This document shows positions 38,663 through 53,187 of a stretch of 64,000 nucleotides of DNA, one piece after another. How positions within the stretch are numbered: the first letter of the stretch is position 1; each line of letters starts with the position of its first letter. Source of the stretch: Ficedula albicollis (taxonomy: Eukaryota; Chordata; Aves; Passeriformes; Muscicapidae); contig NC_021672.1 of assembly GCF_000247815.1 (NCBI RefSeq), positions 71,899,437 through 71,963,436 of the forward strand, in the 5' to 3' direction. A model generated the notes under the pieces. That model was given only the letters and a program-made list of their open reading frames with translations, ran no database searches and had not been told where the DNA came from. The position numbers and the translations under genes were made by a program.

Positions 38663-39957
38663 GTGAGTAACCTGCCTCTGTGGCTTAAGCACTTTGCAAG
38701 GGGAGCTAATTAACACGGTGGCAGGGATGTTTCACGGCTTTAGAGTGATGACATGGCAGTGATCAGCAGCCACCAGCAATCAGGCCAGATGCTTCACCGA
38801 GTGGAAGGGAATTCCAGCTCTCTTGGGTTGAGCTGTAGGCTTTTAATTGTACCGACCCGTTCAGCAAACTCCTTTGTTCAGATGCCGTGCAAAACCGTGT
38901 TGGATGCTCCGCTGTAGCTCTAGTGCACACTCACATCTGCTGCTGTGCTCTGCACTCTGTTTGGTCAAATTAGTCATATTAAGTCATCACATATGTTTTC
39001 CACATTTGTATGTATTGCATAGGGTAAAACTTGCTGCTCTGCACACACCTCACTTGCATGAAAGATCCCATTGCTTTACATAGGAAAAACTATGATTATT
39101 TTCTTAGAAATAAAAGGAGTATTGTAATCACTTCAGCTGCAGGATGTTGGAAAGTGGTTTGACATGTTCTCTTGAAGTTTTGACATCCAGAGACACTTTG
39201 TTAGTGTCCACTAAAGCAGCCTCCAAAATGGAGACATCTGCAGAACATCACTCTTTAGAGGACTGCCACTCGCACAGCAAAATGTGCTTCCAGTGATAGC
39301 AAAGGCTTGTTGCAGCGTGTTTTATTTGTTCTTTTGTGAATCGTGTTAATAGCAAAGCATAATTGTGGGGACAAAGACAGCTTGGCAACACATGCAGTTG
39401 CTTGGAAGCAATCCTGTTCCCTAAGATCCCCCTGTTGAGGAGAGGCTTAGGCCGGTGCATAGGCATAACCACAGGTGCTTGCACTGAAAGCTCTATTTCT
39501 AATTAACTGATTGTATTCAACAAAATTTACATAGTTTATTTATATATACATATGCCACTTAATTAAGTTCTCTTTCATTGCTGCATAGACATTCAGCATC
39601 AGTGGGTATCAGGACCTGAACCAGGCAGCTTGCACTGCATTTACTATCTCCAGATGAAACTGTGATGAGAAGGTTGATTGTAAAGTACTCTGCATTCATG
39701 TGCATCTCCTTCATCAAAATAGCCACAGAGCAGTATATACCTGCTTGTAAACATTCAGCAAGTTAATTTCTTCATACCAAAGCCATCAGAAAACAGTAGC
39801 TTAAGTGTTTTGCCCACCTGAACCAGCTTACCCTTGTAGCAGCAGCAGCAGCAGATTTGTCTTTGATAAAATTCATAAATTCCACATTGTGAGGTTCTCC
39901 AAAACTCTCCAGTTGTAAGTGTCCACTTAGTGATTGCACTGTGTGATTGCCTCCCCA

Positions 39958-40099
39958 TTTGCAACTCCTTTGACTAAGAAAATTGAGGGATGAAACATGG
40001 GTGAGTCCTTGGACACTAGCAAGCTGTCTTTGCAACTCCTTTGACTAAGAAAATTGAGGGATGAATCATGGGTGAGTCCTTGGACACTAGCAAGTTGTC
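39958..40099. repeat. Two-copy tandem duplication, 71-bp unit
   Basis: Copies at 39958-40028 and 40029-40099 start tttgcaactcctttgac and end in a gcaag-tgtc motif. Two substitutions separate them. Confidence 0.93.
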
Positions 40100-43000
40100 T
40101 GTCTGTCACTCAAACACACAAACAAACACCAAACAGTCGTGCTGGGGAAAGCCTGGGGTGCCTGAAGGAGAAACCAGCTGCATAATTTCTGCAGCTTCAT
40201 GGAGAAGGGGGTTACCTCGTGAGCATGGGGATAATGAGGAAAGAGATTTCTGCAGAGGAGATGGGGAAGAGGGCACAACAGGAGCAGTGTGGTGGGAATG
40301 GCTCAAGAGATCTATCAGGAAAACTGCCTGAAACTGCTGGGATGTTAGAGAGGTGAGCTCTGAAGCACTGCAGAGGAAGCAATGGGGAAGGCTACCTGGA
40401 AACAAGAGGGAAAGATGCTGTATGCAGAGGCATGTCATGAAGGAAGAAGTATTAAGAGGTAATCTAAATATGAAAATTTGTAGATAAATGAAAGAGAAGG
40501 CTTGGATACACTTTTGAGAAACAAACTTGCCACACTGTTTCACACTTAAAACCAACTGTGGAATCCGAAAGCCTAAAATTCTCCATGTTTGTTACATGTT
40601 TCCTTGCAACACCTTTTTTCCCCTCTAGTTCAAGAGGCAAAGGTCCTGGCTGATGCGCAGCTTCTCTTCTGTACCTTATTTTTCCACAGTTAGTGGTAGG
40701 AAGCTTAGCTTCCAATTGATTTTTTTAAATGCTCAGCAGACAAAGCCATGCACACGTAAGAGGCAGGATTTGTGTGGAGTTTAGACTTGGCCCAGGACTC
40801 TGTACTCCTCTGCTGCAGACAGATCCAAGGTACCTGTCTTGGGTGGGAAAAATCAGCAGTGCCACAGATCATCCTGGTGGGGTTACTGCAGCATCTCTCC
40901 AGTCCTTTGTGGCCTGCATCCTCGTGCTGTGAGCTGTTAAAACCAAGGCTGTAAACTTTTGCTCCCTGTTGCACCTCAGAAAGGCAGGAGCTTGTTCTGC
41001 TGCTTGTTCTTTGGCTGGAGCACTGCTGCTTAAGCTTGATAAAAGGGATGCTTGATAAAACCTCAGTTTGCCCACCTCTCTGAGGGGTTTTGTGGTTTAG
41101 TTAGTTTTGTGTCGGGTCTTACATCTTTGATGGCCAAAATGTTATCTGCCTATGTTTTCTCACAGTCTGTCTGGGAGCAGCTTGCTGTTCTTGTCACATC
41201 TGTTTTGATGGTGCACAGGACTTGGGCTGCCTGGCTTTAATCATGCATCATAGAGGGGTATAAAACTGTCACATACCTTTGCTAATTATAATGTGCTCTG
41301 AAGTAATTTTGGAAGTGGCTGAGAGCCCTTCTAGTGCTCAATTTAACATGCTGTAGTTTGATTTGCTTCCCATTCTTTGAAAAAAAAAAAAGAGATTAAT
41401 ACTTTTGTAGGTTTCTATGATCCTTGGTTTTGAAGTAGAGCAACTTTGCCTTGATTTTGATATTATTTATGACAGACTATTTTTAAGGAAGAAAAAGACA
41501 TATAAGAGAGACAGCTTTTTACCCTGCTTGATGGCTAAGGAGTGTTGTCTGGTAATGTAAGACTTTATTTGAGTTATGGATATCTGTGTTTAACTACAGA
41601 GACTATTTAATGGGATGCTATGTGATCTTCTCCAAAGTCTTACTCATCATAAGCTATCATAGTTATTAGGAACACTCCATTGATCTGGTTCTTGCTGTTT
41701 TAAGTGCTGTAGAAGTACTGGAACAAAAACCAGTTGCCTGCATTTCTGCATCTTTAACAATGACCCTGTAGCTGTCCTGGCACCAGGTACTTTGAGCACT
41801 TGGCCAGGACAGTTTCCCTGTTGCTCTCCTCTTTTTACTCTGAGCCAAAATACTTGTGTGTCATGATCTGCAGCTTTTGCTGTTTTATAAATACCCCTCA
41901 TAGTATCCATATACCATCTGTACATCTGTATGTAACTACTATAATGCAGTGAGCAGCTAAGGCGTGCTTTGGTTTGATGCCAGTGAGATTGCCCACAGGT
42001 TTTTCTTGCTCCCAGCTTTTTTGCACAGGTCTTAAAATGTCTGTGTTTTCTTTTCATTGCTTCAAAAGGCAAATGCCCAGAAAAACTCTTATTAGAACTT
42101 GGGGTTGCAAAAAAATAAATAAAAACTAAGCAGTTAGAAAAATCCTGCTGCTTGCTTCAGATTGTCTCTGATATAAATTGGGTAGCTGCATAGTCCCTGG
42201 GGGCTGCCACTTTAATTCCAGCAGGAAATGTGACTTGATGACTTGTATGAAGACAGGAAGATCAGAGCTTCAGCTAACGGCAGTGGCCACAGCAGGAGCC
42301 TTCTGCAGCTGTTTTTAAGTAAGAAGTGATGGTGTGACATGGTTGTGTACACTCAACTAAAATATTCCAGAAAAGCTCCCACTGTTCAGCTTTTCTTTGG
42401 GTGAAACTCATTCTTCAATGTCCTGTTATTGCACTTTTGCTGTTTTTTCTAATGTGATGGCATAAAAAGTTTCAGTAACTTTATCATATTTCTTATTGGG
42501 AGGCATTTTGTATCCTGCTACTTTTTCTCAAAAAATGTCTTTGCTGCTTTTCCTTATGTTTTGTTGTTTTAATATGCACGAAGGCCAGAATGTGAGGAGC
42601 AAGAAAAACAGTATCTCTTGCTTTTTTTTTTTTTTCCCTATGCCCCATGAGGTTCTTTTCTCTTTTTACACCTCACAGGATTGGTCCCTCAGTATAGCTG
42701 AAAACTCTCCTACTGACTTCTGTGCCACCAGAGGGGATTTGCTTCCTTAGAAACCTCAATTGTTTTTTCCTTGTTATTTCTTCCCTAATGCATTGGAATT
42801 TTTTTCTTCCCAAGGGGATCATTGGTTTTGCAACCACTTTAAGTTCTTTTGGGATCCCTAAACTATCCTTGGAGTCCTTGGCTTGTAGTTTGCACCTACA
42901 AAGGTGCAAAGCTGCAGGTTTATTCTTATAGGGATAATAGGATATTCCTTAACTCATCTTCCCCCCCCCACAATTGTTTAAAGAATTCCTTCCTATCCTT

Positions 43001-43229
43001 AGTGGTGGCATTGAGAAACACTCCCAGTATGGCATCTGAAGAGCTCTATTTCCTACTTGCTGAGTTGCCAGTCAAGAACGCTGTGTCTATTCTGTGTATT
43101 TTCTAATACTTGTTCTGTAATCACTCATTTGAGCTTTCAGCAGAAGGAGAGAGATAATCTGAAATCTTCTAACCTACTGAGGAACAATGCCTTTTTCTGA
43201 AGACTCTGTTTAAGAGCTCTGGATGTTTT

Positions 43230-43332
43230 GCTTCTTCCTTTTGCTTTGTCACTTTTGTCCTTTATTCTGTGTGGATGCTTCTTCCTTTTGCTTTGTCACT
43301 TTTGTCCAACCTTGTCCTTTATTCTGTGTGGG
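43230..43332. repeat. Two-copy tandem duplication, 47-bp unit with a short insertion
   Basis: gcttcttccttttgctttg recurs at 43230 and 43277. The second copy has about nine extra bases duplicating ttgtcc, then resumes with tttattctgtgtgg. Confidence 0.9.
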
Positions 43333-44238
43333 CTGTGTCCTTACAGGTACTTTGGGGGTTACCCCAGGTCTTATATTTTGGTAGAAGAGACCTCAGTAAA
43401 ATGCTTAACATCTCTAAATCACCCTTGTGCACGTGCCCACGTGAGCTGTGTCCTTCCAGAACTGCTGTTTGTCAGTCTGGTCTGGGGGTAAAGTGGCAGA
43501 TCCACAGGAATGGCTGGAAAACCAGTGCTGAGATTTCAGTCTCATGGGTACTGTGTGAGCCCTAGGTTGTGGGAAGAGCTAAGCCAAGGTACTAAGACTG
43601 AGCTGAATGAATTCACCACTTCAGGCCATGCCATAACCTCTGGGGCAGCCAGCCTAAGCTCAGTCACACAGATCTGGTGCCCACCCCCTTTGGGAAGAGT
43701 TTTGACAGCAGTTGTGCCGTTGACCTTGCTTACAACAGCTGCTTCCATGGCCCAGCCACAGAGCACCTCACTGACTCAGAGTCATATTCATGAATGCCAA
43801 GTGAATATCAACAAGATCAGCATTATTTACAGTCTGACTTTTCACAAGTGCTGCCTTGCATACATCATGGATATTGGTGGATGGCCTCTGGAATCAACCT
43901 GGTATCGCCAGCACAGGAGATACGTGAGGGTTCAAGGGAGATGAAGTGGCTACATTGCTCATCTTGAATCTAATTTTAATATTTATTATAGTAATAGCCA
44001 AGCTATGCAAGGTGAGCCTTTTAAAGGGTAAAACGTGAAAATGAAGCAGCTGGCAGGTGTTGGCAAAGGAAGGATGAGATTACAGCAGTAAAATAACACG
44101 GTCATTCAGAGATTAATTGGAAGCACAGTGGAATAAAATTATAGAGTTGAAATATAACTAAAGCTAAGTAAATGTCTTTGATTCTCAGATGGATAAAATG
44201 AATCTTTAAAGAAGAATTTGAAGAAAGTTCTGGAAGTG

Positions 44239-44334
44239 CTATTCCATAGATGTGGTGGAGAATAAGGACTGGAAACGGTGGAAGAACTATTCCATAGATG
44301 TGGTGGAGAATAAGGACTAGAAACGGTGGAAGAA
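44239..44334. repeat. Two-copy tandem duplication, 48-bp unit
   Basis: Copies at 44239-44286 and 44287-44334 start ctattccatagatgtgg and differ at one base. Confidence 0.93.
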
Positions 44335-46639
44335 AGAGGAAAAGCTGTGCTGTTATTGTCAGGGCAGATGGATGAGAGACAAACAGATTGGATTGCTGGG
44401 GAGAGGGAGTTATGCAAAACATTGACAGGGAGGAATAGGTGGCTAAACTTCAAAGCAGGAGCAGAGAACAGTCAGCAAAGGGTCTTGGAGACTGCAGTGA
44501 TGTCATCGTGCCAGTGTCAGAGCATGAAATATGAAAGGGACAGCTGTATTTATAACTTCTTGATGTTGCAAACCAAGTACTCTGGAGAGGAGGAAGAAAA
44601 AAAGCAATGATGAAAAGAGAAACTGAGAAGGCAAGTGAAAATATCTTCTCCTTTCAAGAAAGAAGGCAAAGAACTGTGGAGAGAGACAGATGGGGAGTGG
44701 AAGTTCACCCAGTGTGAAACCTTTGCCCTCACTTTTGAGGCTTGCAGTAACGCTCCAAAACCCTGGTGCAGGATTTTTACTCCAGCACAATTGGTTTCCC
44801 AGGCTCCTTCCCAGCACCTCATCCAAGTTTAGAAACCCATGTTTAGTACAAGGGTGAATATTGGAGAAGATCTGAAATAAATTTTTTGGAGACTTTTAGC
44901 TTCAGTGGGCTTGATGAACAGCTGGAATAGCTGCTGGCCAGCTGCTGGGCCACCGTGATAAGTGGTGTGTCATATCAGTCCCCGTTCTAAGTCACCTATG
45001 CTTTTACTTTTTCACCCACTTTACTTTTGATCCTTCCTTAGTTTCTTTATGGCTCAACCAATATAATGGTTTAAACTTAATAGAAAAGAAGATGAAAGAC
45101 CTGTTCTGAAACAAATCCCAAAAGGGACTTCTTTATATTTCTATTTATCTGTAAAAACTTGGGTTTACCCATGCTCTCCAGAAACTTATAATATGTGGGC
45201 CTGGTTCTAAGAAATTAATTTGCTGAGCTTATTTGCTTTAAGGCAACCCCAAGCTAGGTATTTTGTGCCTCACTGGGGACTCTTTTCTCTGACATTAAAT
45301 GTATTTTTCTATCAGCAGCAAGGCACATAAGGGCTTGTTTCATATGGATTTGTGCTGGGGTACAGGCATGTGTCCTATTTCCCCAGCATCTTCAAGACAA
45401 TAACTCCAGCTTCTTCCCCACAGTGCTCATCATCACTGTAATACCCTTAGGTCCTCTCTGCAGCCCCCAAACAATCAGAAGTGCTTATGGCACAGCAATA
45501 CTGTTGTCTTTCCTTGTGGCAGTGAATTGGGAGCATGCTTTCTGTTGATGGGCACTAGGAATGAACAATGCAGCATTAAGCTGGCTTCACTTGTTCTTCA
45601 AGGATCCAGGAATGAATAGTAAGTAATGATCCTCTTCCAGTCTGAATGTGGAGCCGAAAGCCCCATTCCCATTTGCTCCTTCAGAATATAGGAGATGTAT
45701 TTGGGTCTTTTGTAAGTTAATCAGCTCCAGCTCCCAATGAGTTTCTCCTCGAAAAGAATCAAATAACAGCAGTAGAAAGAAAGAAGCATGTGGATTAAAA
45801 GTGGCAAGTACATATTGAAGCCTGGCTGGATGCAGGTGAAGGTCATTGATGGGAGAAGTGAATTGTCATTGCAGTAAAACCAAAGCCCTTGCTGTTCAAT
45901 CACATGGTGAAATTCGGGCTCTGGGTACATTCACTTATTCTGGACCATTCAGAGGACTGTGTTTATCCCTCCTGAGACAGAGACTAAGATGGCCAGGCCT
46001 CTCACTCCCCACCTCTGTTACCCAAATCCCCCCCAGTCACCTTCCCCAAAGGAACTTGTTCATTCCTTTTTGAGCACTCAGATCTCTCTCTCTCTTTTTT
46101 TTTTTTTTTTTCCTCATCCTCTCAGACACCTGTAACTAGTTCCTGGGTTAGTTAATGGTCCTAACACTGGTTCTTTTTGTTTTCCATTTTGATCCTTCGA
46201 GGGATTGCCCTTTGTTATTCAAAGCCAAGGTACTTGACACAGAAGCAATGCAGCAGTCCTGGCTGTGTGATCGTTATGCCCATGAGCAATTCCCATCCTC
46301 AGGGTCTGATAAGCCTTGGGGAAGAAACTGGGAAAAGAATGCAGCACTCTGAATTCCTGAGGGGTGCTGGGAGGCATCCATCCTTGTGGGGACTGGAGGA
46401 TATTCACCTGCTGACCAGAGCCTTTCAGATTCAGCATTTCAGCTCCCAGGGGACCCTCCTGCCTCTGACTTTCTTTACAAGGCTGACAAAAGTCTGGCTT
46501 CCCATCTATCTGTTAGGGAGAAAGGCATCTTGCTTTGCTAAGTTGTTTGCAGAAATGTCCAGGTCAGATGCTTTTGTGTTCAAGCCCAGAAATTGCTTTT
46601 TGAGCTCTAAAACTGACCCTAGGAACTGCTGTATTGGAT

Positions 46640-46800
46640 TTACTGTACTGCTCTGTGGAGAGCCCAGTTCTTTGGTTCTGTGTTGCATCCAAAAAGTGGT
46701 TACTGTACTGCTCTGTGGAGAGCCCAGTTCTATGGTTTTGTGTTGCATCCAAAAAGTGAAGAGCCCAGTTCTTTGGTTCTGTGTTGCATCCAAAAAGTGG
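46640..46800. repeat. Tandem repeat, two 60-bp units plus a 41-bp partial third
   Basis: Copies at 46640-46699 and 46700-46759 begin ttactgtactgctctgtgg and differ at about two positions. A third copy lacks the first part and starts at gagcccagttctttgg, ending with catccaaaaagtgg. The repeated short open frame here (Leu-Cys-Gly-Glu-Pro-Ser in one frame) is a by-product. Confidence 0.92.
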
Positions 46801-48288
46801 CATAATTTACTGATACTCTAGAGTCTGTTGGTGTCATCCAGCCTGCTGATGTGCCTGTAAAATCTCCAGTTTGGCATCAGCATGGCTTAATCTTCTCTTA
46901 GTGATATTAAGCTTCACTAGGAGACCAGCTGTGCTCTACAGATCATTGTTCCTTCAGCCTTACTCTGCACCTCTGTGTTGTGCACCAGTGCCACGGACAT
47001 CAGAACTTACCATGCAAACATCTCTTTGGCATTATCTTCCCATCCTTTAGTACCAGTGTTTGTCCTGTGCCTTTAGCACACAGCCTGGTGCTGGCTCTGA
47101 GACTCAGGACCTCTCTTCTGCCTCCTGCCATTCTGCCTTGGCAACTATTCTCTGTCACTCACTTTCTGATTTTGAACATGACAGAGTTCTCTGTACCTCA
47201 GGGTCTTGGGAGATTCTTGTCTCTTGTTCTAAGCATCCTCTGAGGGAAAAATTCCTAATCCCAGTCTAGCTGCAGTGGTAGATCTCGTTGGGTAGGGAAG
47301 TGTTGGGCTCCAGCTCTCCTCAGCTCTCCAAGCCTGTTCACTAGCATGCCAGGGAATTAATTGCTTAATGAAAGCCATTTTCCCTGGCCTTCCCCAGCCA
47401 AGATCAATGTCATCACATGGCAGGAGATGGCCCACACTTAGACATCTCCCTTGTGTGTTCTTGTAGAATCACAGCTTGACAGCAAAGCTTCAGCTGTAAA
47501 AGGCATTTTCAGTTCCATTGTTACTATATCATAGGTGATGGTGGGATATAACTTCTTCCCTTGGTCCTTTGCACCTCAGATGTAAAATGTGATGTCATCA
47601 GAGCTGGAACTGGAGTTTATCCTTGCTGCTTTCATGGCTGTATATCACATTTAATGCAGCTGATTTGTTACTGCACCCTTTGAGTAATGGTTTTGGGTAG
47701 TATCCTAAAGGTAAAATTGAATGAACTGTGAAGTACAGAGTGTCTGTGGGGTTAATGTGTCAGCAAAGCTGGGCAGGTGTGTTTAAAACACTTTTGGTGT
47801 GAACATGGTCACCCTGAGTCAAAAACAATGCCCATGGAAAGTAGCATCATCACTCTTAATTTATTGTATTTATGTAGATGTAATTAAGGAACAAGACAGT
47901 TTTAAAAACTGTCTCAAATCATCTCTTCTCTCTATGTATTCAAGGTAAATTATCCTTTCTGCTCATCTAATGCTGCATTAATTATGTTTTCACAAATCTA
48001 TATAGCAATAGAGTTTGCTCAACATAGTGATGTTTCAGGGTCTTTTAGCAGAATTCTTTTCCCCCCGTTTTAATCCAGTTATCCAACTCATTGATTTGTC
48101 ATTATTGGTTTTCACTCAAACTGCAGCATCAGTAGTGGGGGATGGGGTTCCTGCTTCTCTGTCCAAAACCCTGCATGTAGTGAGAGCACAAATCATCCCT
48201 TGATGGAGATTGTGCAGAGACTCACTGAGTTTGAAGGAGGGGTTAAGCTGACATTGAAACACAAATGAATTTTATTTCAGTCCCATTA

Positions 48289-48410
48289 ATATTGCCTGAA
48301 TCTGTCTGGGTAGTGTATGTATCCTCCTGCTCATCCCCTTTGCCCCCAGATATTGCCAGAATCTGTCTGGGTAGTGTATGTATCCTCCTGCTCATCCCAT
48401 TTGCCCCCAG
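48289..48410. repeat. Two-copy tandem duplication, 61-bp unit
   Basis: Copies at 48289-48349 and 48350-48410 start atattgcc and end tttgcccccag. Two substitutions separate them. Confidence 0.92.
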
Positions 48411-50248
48411 GATTTTCTCTTCCTGTGGTACCATGGACCTTCAAGTGTTGTTTGGGATGTTTTGGCTGCTCTGGTTTCATTGTTACTCACATTCCTGTTT
48501 CTTCCTTTCCCTAATCAAGCAACAAAAGCACAGAACTCCTAGCTAAAAAACACATGCAGGCCCCTGCACCCAGCATGCATCTAGTTAACAGTATGTGTCT
48601 TCCTCATCCTCCAAGAACTGCATAATCCACCAGGCTTGGCAAATCCAACCCCTTTTTCCTCCAATGTTTCCCATCTTCACACCAATCACTTTCTTTTCCC
48701 TGGCTCACTTGGCCATGTAGGCTGCTGGTCCCTTGGGATGGGGAGGTGGATGCTGGGCATCTGCTCCCTCCTTCCTCACATTGTGGTGGGGAGGATGAGG
48801 GAGAAAACAGCAAGGCAGACAAAGGCAGTGAGGAGCAGCTGGGCATAGGTGAAAGAAGGGCCATCAGTGCCTTCAGGTTGTGTTTTCTCCACCTAAAATT
48901 ATTTTCACCTTCTCACACGGTAGGAGAAACAACAATATGCCTCTTTGTTGCTTCCCTGTCCTTTGAGGTGTTAGAGGCAGGGCCACAGCACCTGTGGCCC
49001 CTCCTGCTGATCCTGGGGATGGTGATGAAAACACAGCAGCCCTGGCTCACAGAAGGGTGCTTGGAGCTCCTGCAAGCAGGGAGACACAATATGACAGGAC
49101 AGTTCAAAGTAACAGGTATGTGTGATTTCTCCTGCCAGTGCTGCCTTTCTCTCACACACCCCAATTAACAGGGGTCACAGAGCACTGATTAGCTGCCTTG
49201 GAGTTTTGTGAACATAAAGCAGCGAAAAATCCAGGGTGAATGGGGGAAAAAAGATCAAATAGACACTTATCTCAGCACTCCTGCCTGTCCCTGGCATTTG
49301 CCAGCCTAAGCAAAGAGCCTTTCCAGAAGAGGCCAATGCAGGAGAGTGCTGTATCTGTGCTGATATCTCTGCTGCTTTTCTGCCTTTTCTCAGCAAAATG
49401 ACAAACAAGGCACCCCCAGCAGCTGTGTTGTTCGTAGGGTTGTTGCTAGATAAGAGCCAAAATTGCTGGAGAAGAGTGGGCCACAGGCAGCTGGGGGAGA
49501 TCAGAGTGTTCCCTCCCTTTTGGCACACTGGTGTGTGAGATGGCTTCAGTTCCTCCTCAGGAGAGTGGACTTGCTGCCTCCTGCCCTTGGGGTGAGGGAA
49601 AAGGGCTGGAGGCAGCACATACCAGCTCAGGAGAGGAAAAAGGGCATCTCCATCTAGTTTAAGACTTGCTGAGCCTGGTCTAGTAATACTTAGGAGCCCA
49701 AACCAGAAGCTTCCAAGGTTGCTCAGGCTGTGGCTGGGGTGAGAAATCTGGAAAAGGAGAACCTGGAATGTTCCTGAAGGGCAGGCGACTGTGGTGACCT
49801 CGTGGCTTCCCCTCTCTTCCTTCATCCCCCCCTTTTTTGGGGGGCAGCAAAGCAACGCTCCCACTTCAGCTGTCATGGCCAGGTTAAGTGGCTGCACTTG
49901 CTTCTGTCAAGCCAGCACATGCTCCTGTGGTGTGATCCCTTATTAGAGCAGACAGCCCACATCAGCTCTCCATTCTCCCTGCCTCCCCAGAGACACTGCC
50001 TCGCTCCAGAGCTGCTCCTATTCTGCTTCTCTGTGGGATGCAGCATGTCTGCCAGCTCCCTTCCAGCTCCCCTTCCAGCTCCCCCAGGTTTGATTGCATG
50101 GAAGATGGCTCAGGGGGACGTGGAGGAGGACAAGGAGCAGGAGTGTTCTTATAGCTGCTGACAGCCATGGGTTCTCGTAGATGATTTTTTCTCCCTCTCC
50201 TAAAAACGAACGCTTTTGGAGTTCAGGTGGAAAGTTCACCATGCAAAC

Positions 50249-50286
50249 CCAACTATGTAAATTAGATCCAACCATGTAAATTAGAT
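50249..50286. repeat. Two-copy tandem duplication, 19-bp unit
   Basis: ccaactatgtaaattagat is followed directly by the same unit with one change. Confidence 0.85.
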
Positions 50287-53187
50287 TTCTGTAGCAGGAT
50301 TGTATCACCCTTCTGCTGGTGAACCTCCTGTCCTAGCTTAGTGTTTCTGTGTTGGAGGAAAGGTCCACAACCCTGATGTCTTCCCTAAAGGTCGCTTCAG
50401 CATATTCAGTGGTGATCTCCGGTCTCTGCCACATTTGAGTTCTGGAAGTGAGTTATAGGATGGAGAAATGAGGAGCAGGGAATGGGAATTGCTAGGGTGC
50501 TGAAATTACTCTGCTCTCCTTTCCTTTTGTGTATCTTTCATGGATGTGAAAGCCTCCAATTGCTCATGTTTAAGACTGCCAAATCCAGGAGTTAGGCTGG
50601 ACTGTTTTAGGAAGAGCTGCTGCTACTTAACATTTGCTGACTACCTAATGTTTTGTCCTTCCGTTTTGAAACAAAACAATGGTTCTAATGTAGAAAGATT
50701 GTATTGCCATGTTCAGCAACGGTGAAGACAAGTGTCCTTGTGTGCAGAGCCCAGTGCCACCCACCTGTTGAACTCTTCAGATGTGTTTCTCTTCCCTTAC
50801 CCGATGGCCACACAGGTAAGCCACAGAATTACTGAGGTTTGGGCAATGCCTGCATTCAAAAAACTAGTTCTAGCTTGCCATGGAGGACAAAAGGCAGACC
50901 TGCACATGCCTTGTGATGGTCTTGTGCTCCAGCAATCTGCTGTCTTTACAATTCTGGGAGGGGAAACTTCACTCTGGAGGTCTGACCAATGTAATTTGAA
51001 TTTTTACCCCCGCTTTGTGATCTCCTTCAGGATCCATTAATGTCAGCTGTACTCCTCTTGTCCACAGCCACTAGTGAGTGGGCCAGCAGGTTTTCTCCAG
51101 GCATGGTTCAAAACAGGCACTGAAAAGCAGGATGTGTCTCAGTGTTGGTTTCCTTCATCACAAGAGCTCTTGCTGAGGTCTGTCACAAGTGTGGTGTGGA
51201 GTCACTGCTCCCTCTAAACTGTCCTTGGCTGGAATTTTTGAAATCTGTCCTCCTCAGTGGTGCAGCTAGTGGCACAGCTAAATGTGGCTGTTAAAGCCCA
51301 AGATTGCTGGATCTGCATCGTCTTGGTCATTTTGCTCTGCTGCAGGGCAGTGTTCTGTGGAGAGACCCTTCAGGGTGCTTTGGCCTCAGGCAGTTTGGTC
51401 ACCCTGGTGACAAGCTGGCCCATGGTCTGAGCAATATGTGCTCCCTGTTGGCTTGCACGCCATCTGAGCCAGCTGCACACACAGGGCTTGGAAGGATTTC
51501 TCTCCAACCCTCTTAACCCTGAAGGATGGGCTAGTATCTCTTCATCCTGCATCATACTTGACTTAGTTCCTCAGTAGGGTAAATGGAAGGTGAAGTACAA
51601 GCTGGTCCATAAAGCTTCCTCCCCCACCTCAGATAAAAATGCTCATTAATACTGTAAAAAAAAGTCTCCATTGTTGCATGAGAGCTCAAGGTCAGGCTGG
51701 TAGTAGTAACTCATATTGCTTCTAAGGTCAGCCTAAGCTTTCTCTTTCTGACAAGCCACGATAGATTGATCATGGGGGCCCTTACATTATTTTTTTTTTC
51801 TTCTGAAATAGGCTTTGCTTCTCCTGACCCTGTTAATGATGTTTGACTGAGGTCATCCCAGCAAACCCTGAATCCTTCCCATTACCTTCCAGAGGGCTTG
51901 CCTTTGTGCCAAAGCATTGTATGCTTGTTAAGAATTAAGCTTTCCTGATCTCTGCTGTAGCAAAGAAGCTGTCTTCACCGGGGAGGCGAGAAATATCTTG
52001 AATGCCATCTGTCAGTTAATGCTCTCATTAACACCTGAGTGACTCCCAACACCAAGCTGGTGCCTTTTTGCCAATTCAGAACTTAAAAGGTGCCAGCCCA
52101 TAAGGTGAAATATCTTCAGTCCATAAAATTAATTCTATTATAAAACGTCTGTTCTGGTAAGACCTGTATTTTTGTTGTTGTTTCTTTTAACTAGAGAGAT
52201 CACAGAGGCAAAGCCAGTTCTCTAGTGTGCTGTGAATTAGGTGTCCAAGAAGTATTTTTTCATTTAGCACTGAGAACCTCCTGAAAGCAACACTTGTGCT
52301 GGGTGACTGAATGTATCCGAGTTCTCTTTCAGCTTTTAAAGCTTTTACTGGACAGAAGTATCACCTCTATTATTTCCCTTACTGGCTAACTCTGTAATAG
52401 GAATTTTAAGAGTAATTACATTTCTGTTTAAATGGTCTTTGCTAGAAAGGCTGAGCTCTCCTAGTCTTATTTTCCAAGTTGCTCCCACATACAACTCTTG
52501 GACAGGAATTGGAAGAGGTCTGTTGTTCCTGCTCTCTGTCATCCTCTGGTTTTGTCAGGGTTCTTGGTGCTAATCTCAAGAACAATATACTGTCTGGGAT
52601 TAGATGCAGGTCAGACTTGCCTTTTCCCCAGCAGTTTTAGCTCGAGAGCATGCCAGTATTTACTCTTCCATTGCATTTTGTAAATTAAATGAAACAAAGA
52701 CACTTAAAACACTGTCAACATGATAGATATTTTAGCTAGTGGGTCCAGGCAATTATTTGGCATCTAAACTTTCAGAAGGCTTATTTGTGTGTGCCAGCAG
52801 TGTCCAAACATAGTTGGTAAATTTTTGTCTCTGATATTTCATCTCCTTACCCTAATGTTTCCTTTAATCCAGTATTTGCTCCCATAGGACCAGAGATTTT
52901 GTGAGGAGTGGGTTTTAGGTTTTTTTTTCGAGATGGAAGCGGGGGAGGGCTTGTAAAAAAAATTGGCAGCAGTAGACCAGATAGGGCAATGTGCTGTGAC
53001 AGTAATTCCACACTTGGGCCATGGCATGCTGCCTGCAGGAAGCGCAGATTGACACGGGGACTCTCTTTCTGAATCAGTGTTTGGTTTAGCTTTTGTTTGT
53101 TTGGCTTGATTTTGTTTACAGTTTTCCAGCCAAGATTTGATTTACTTTGGAGTCTTTAAAACTAAAAGCACAAGCGACTCTGCTTCC

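Noticed and set aside
46177..46821. 214-codon open frame on the plus strand
   Set aside because: Its C-terminal part is the 60-bp tandem repeat, and the rest has no similarity that I recognise.
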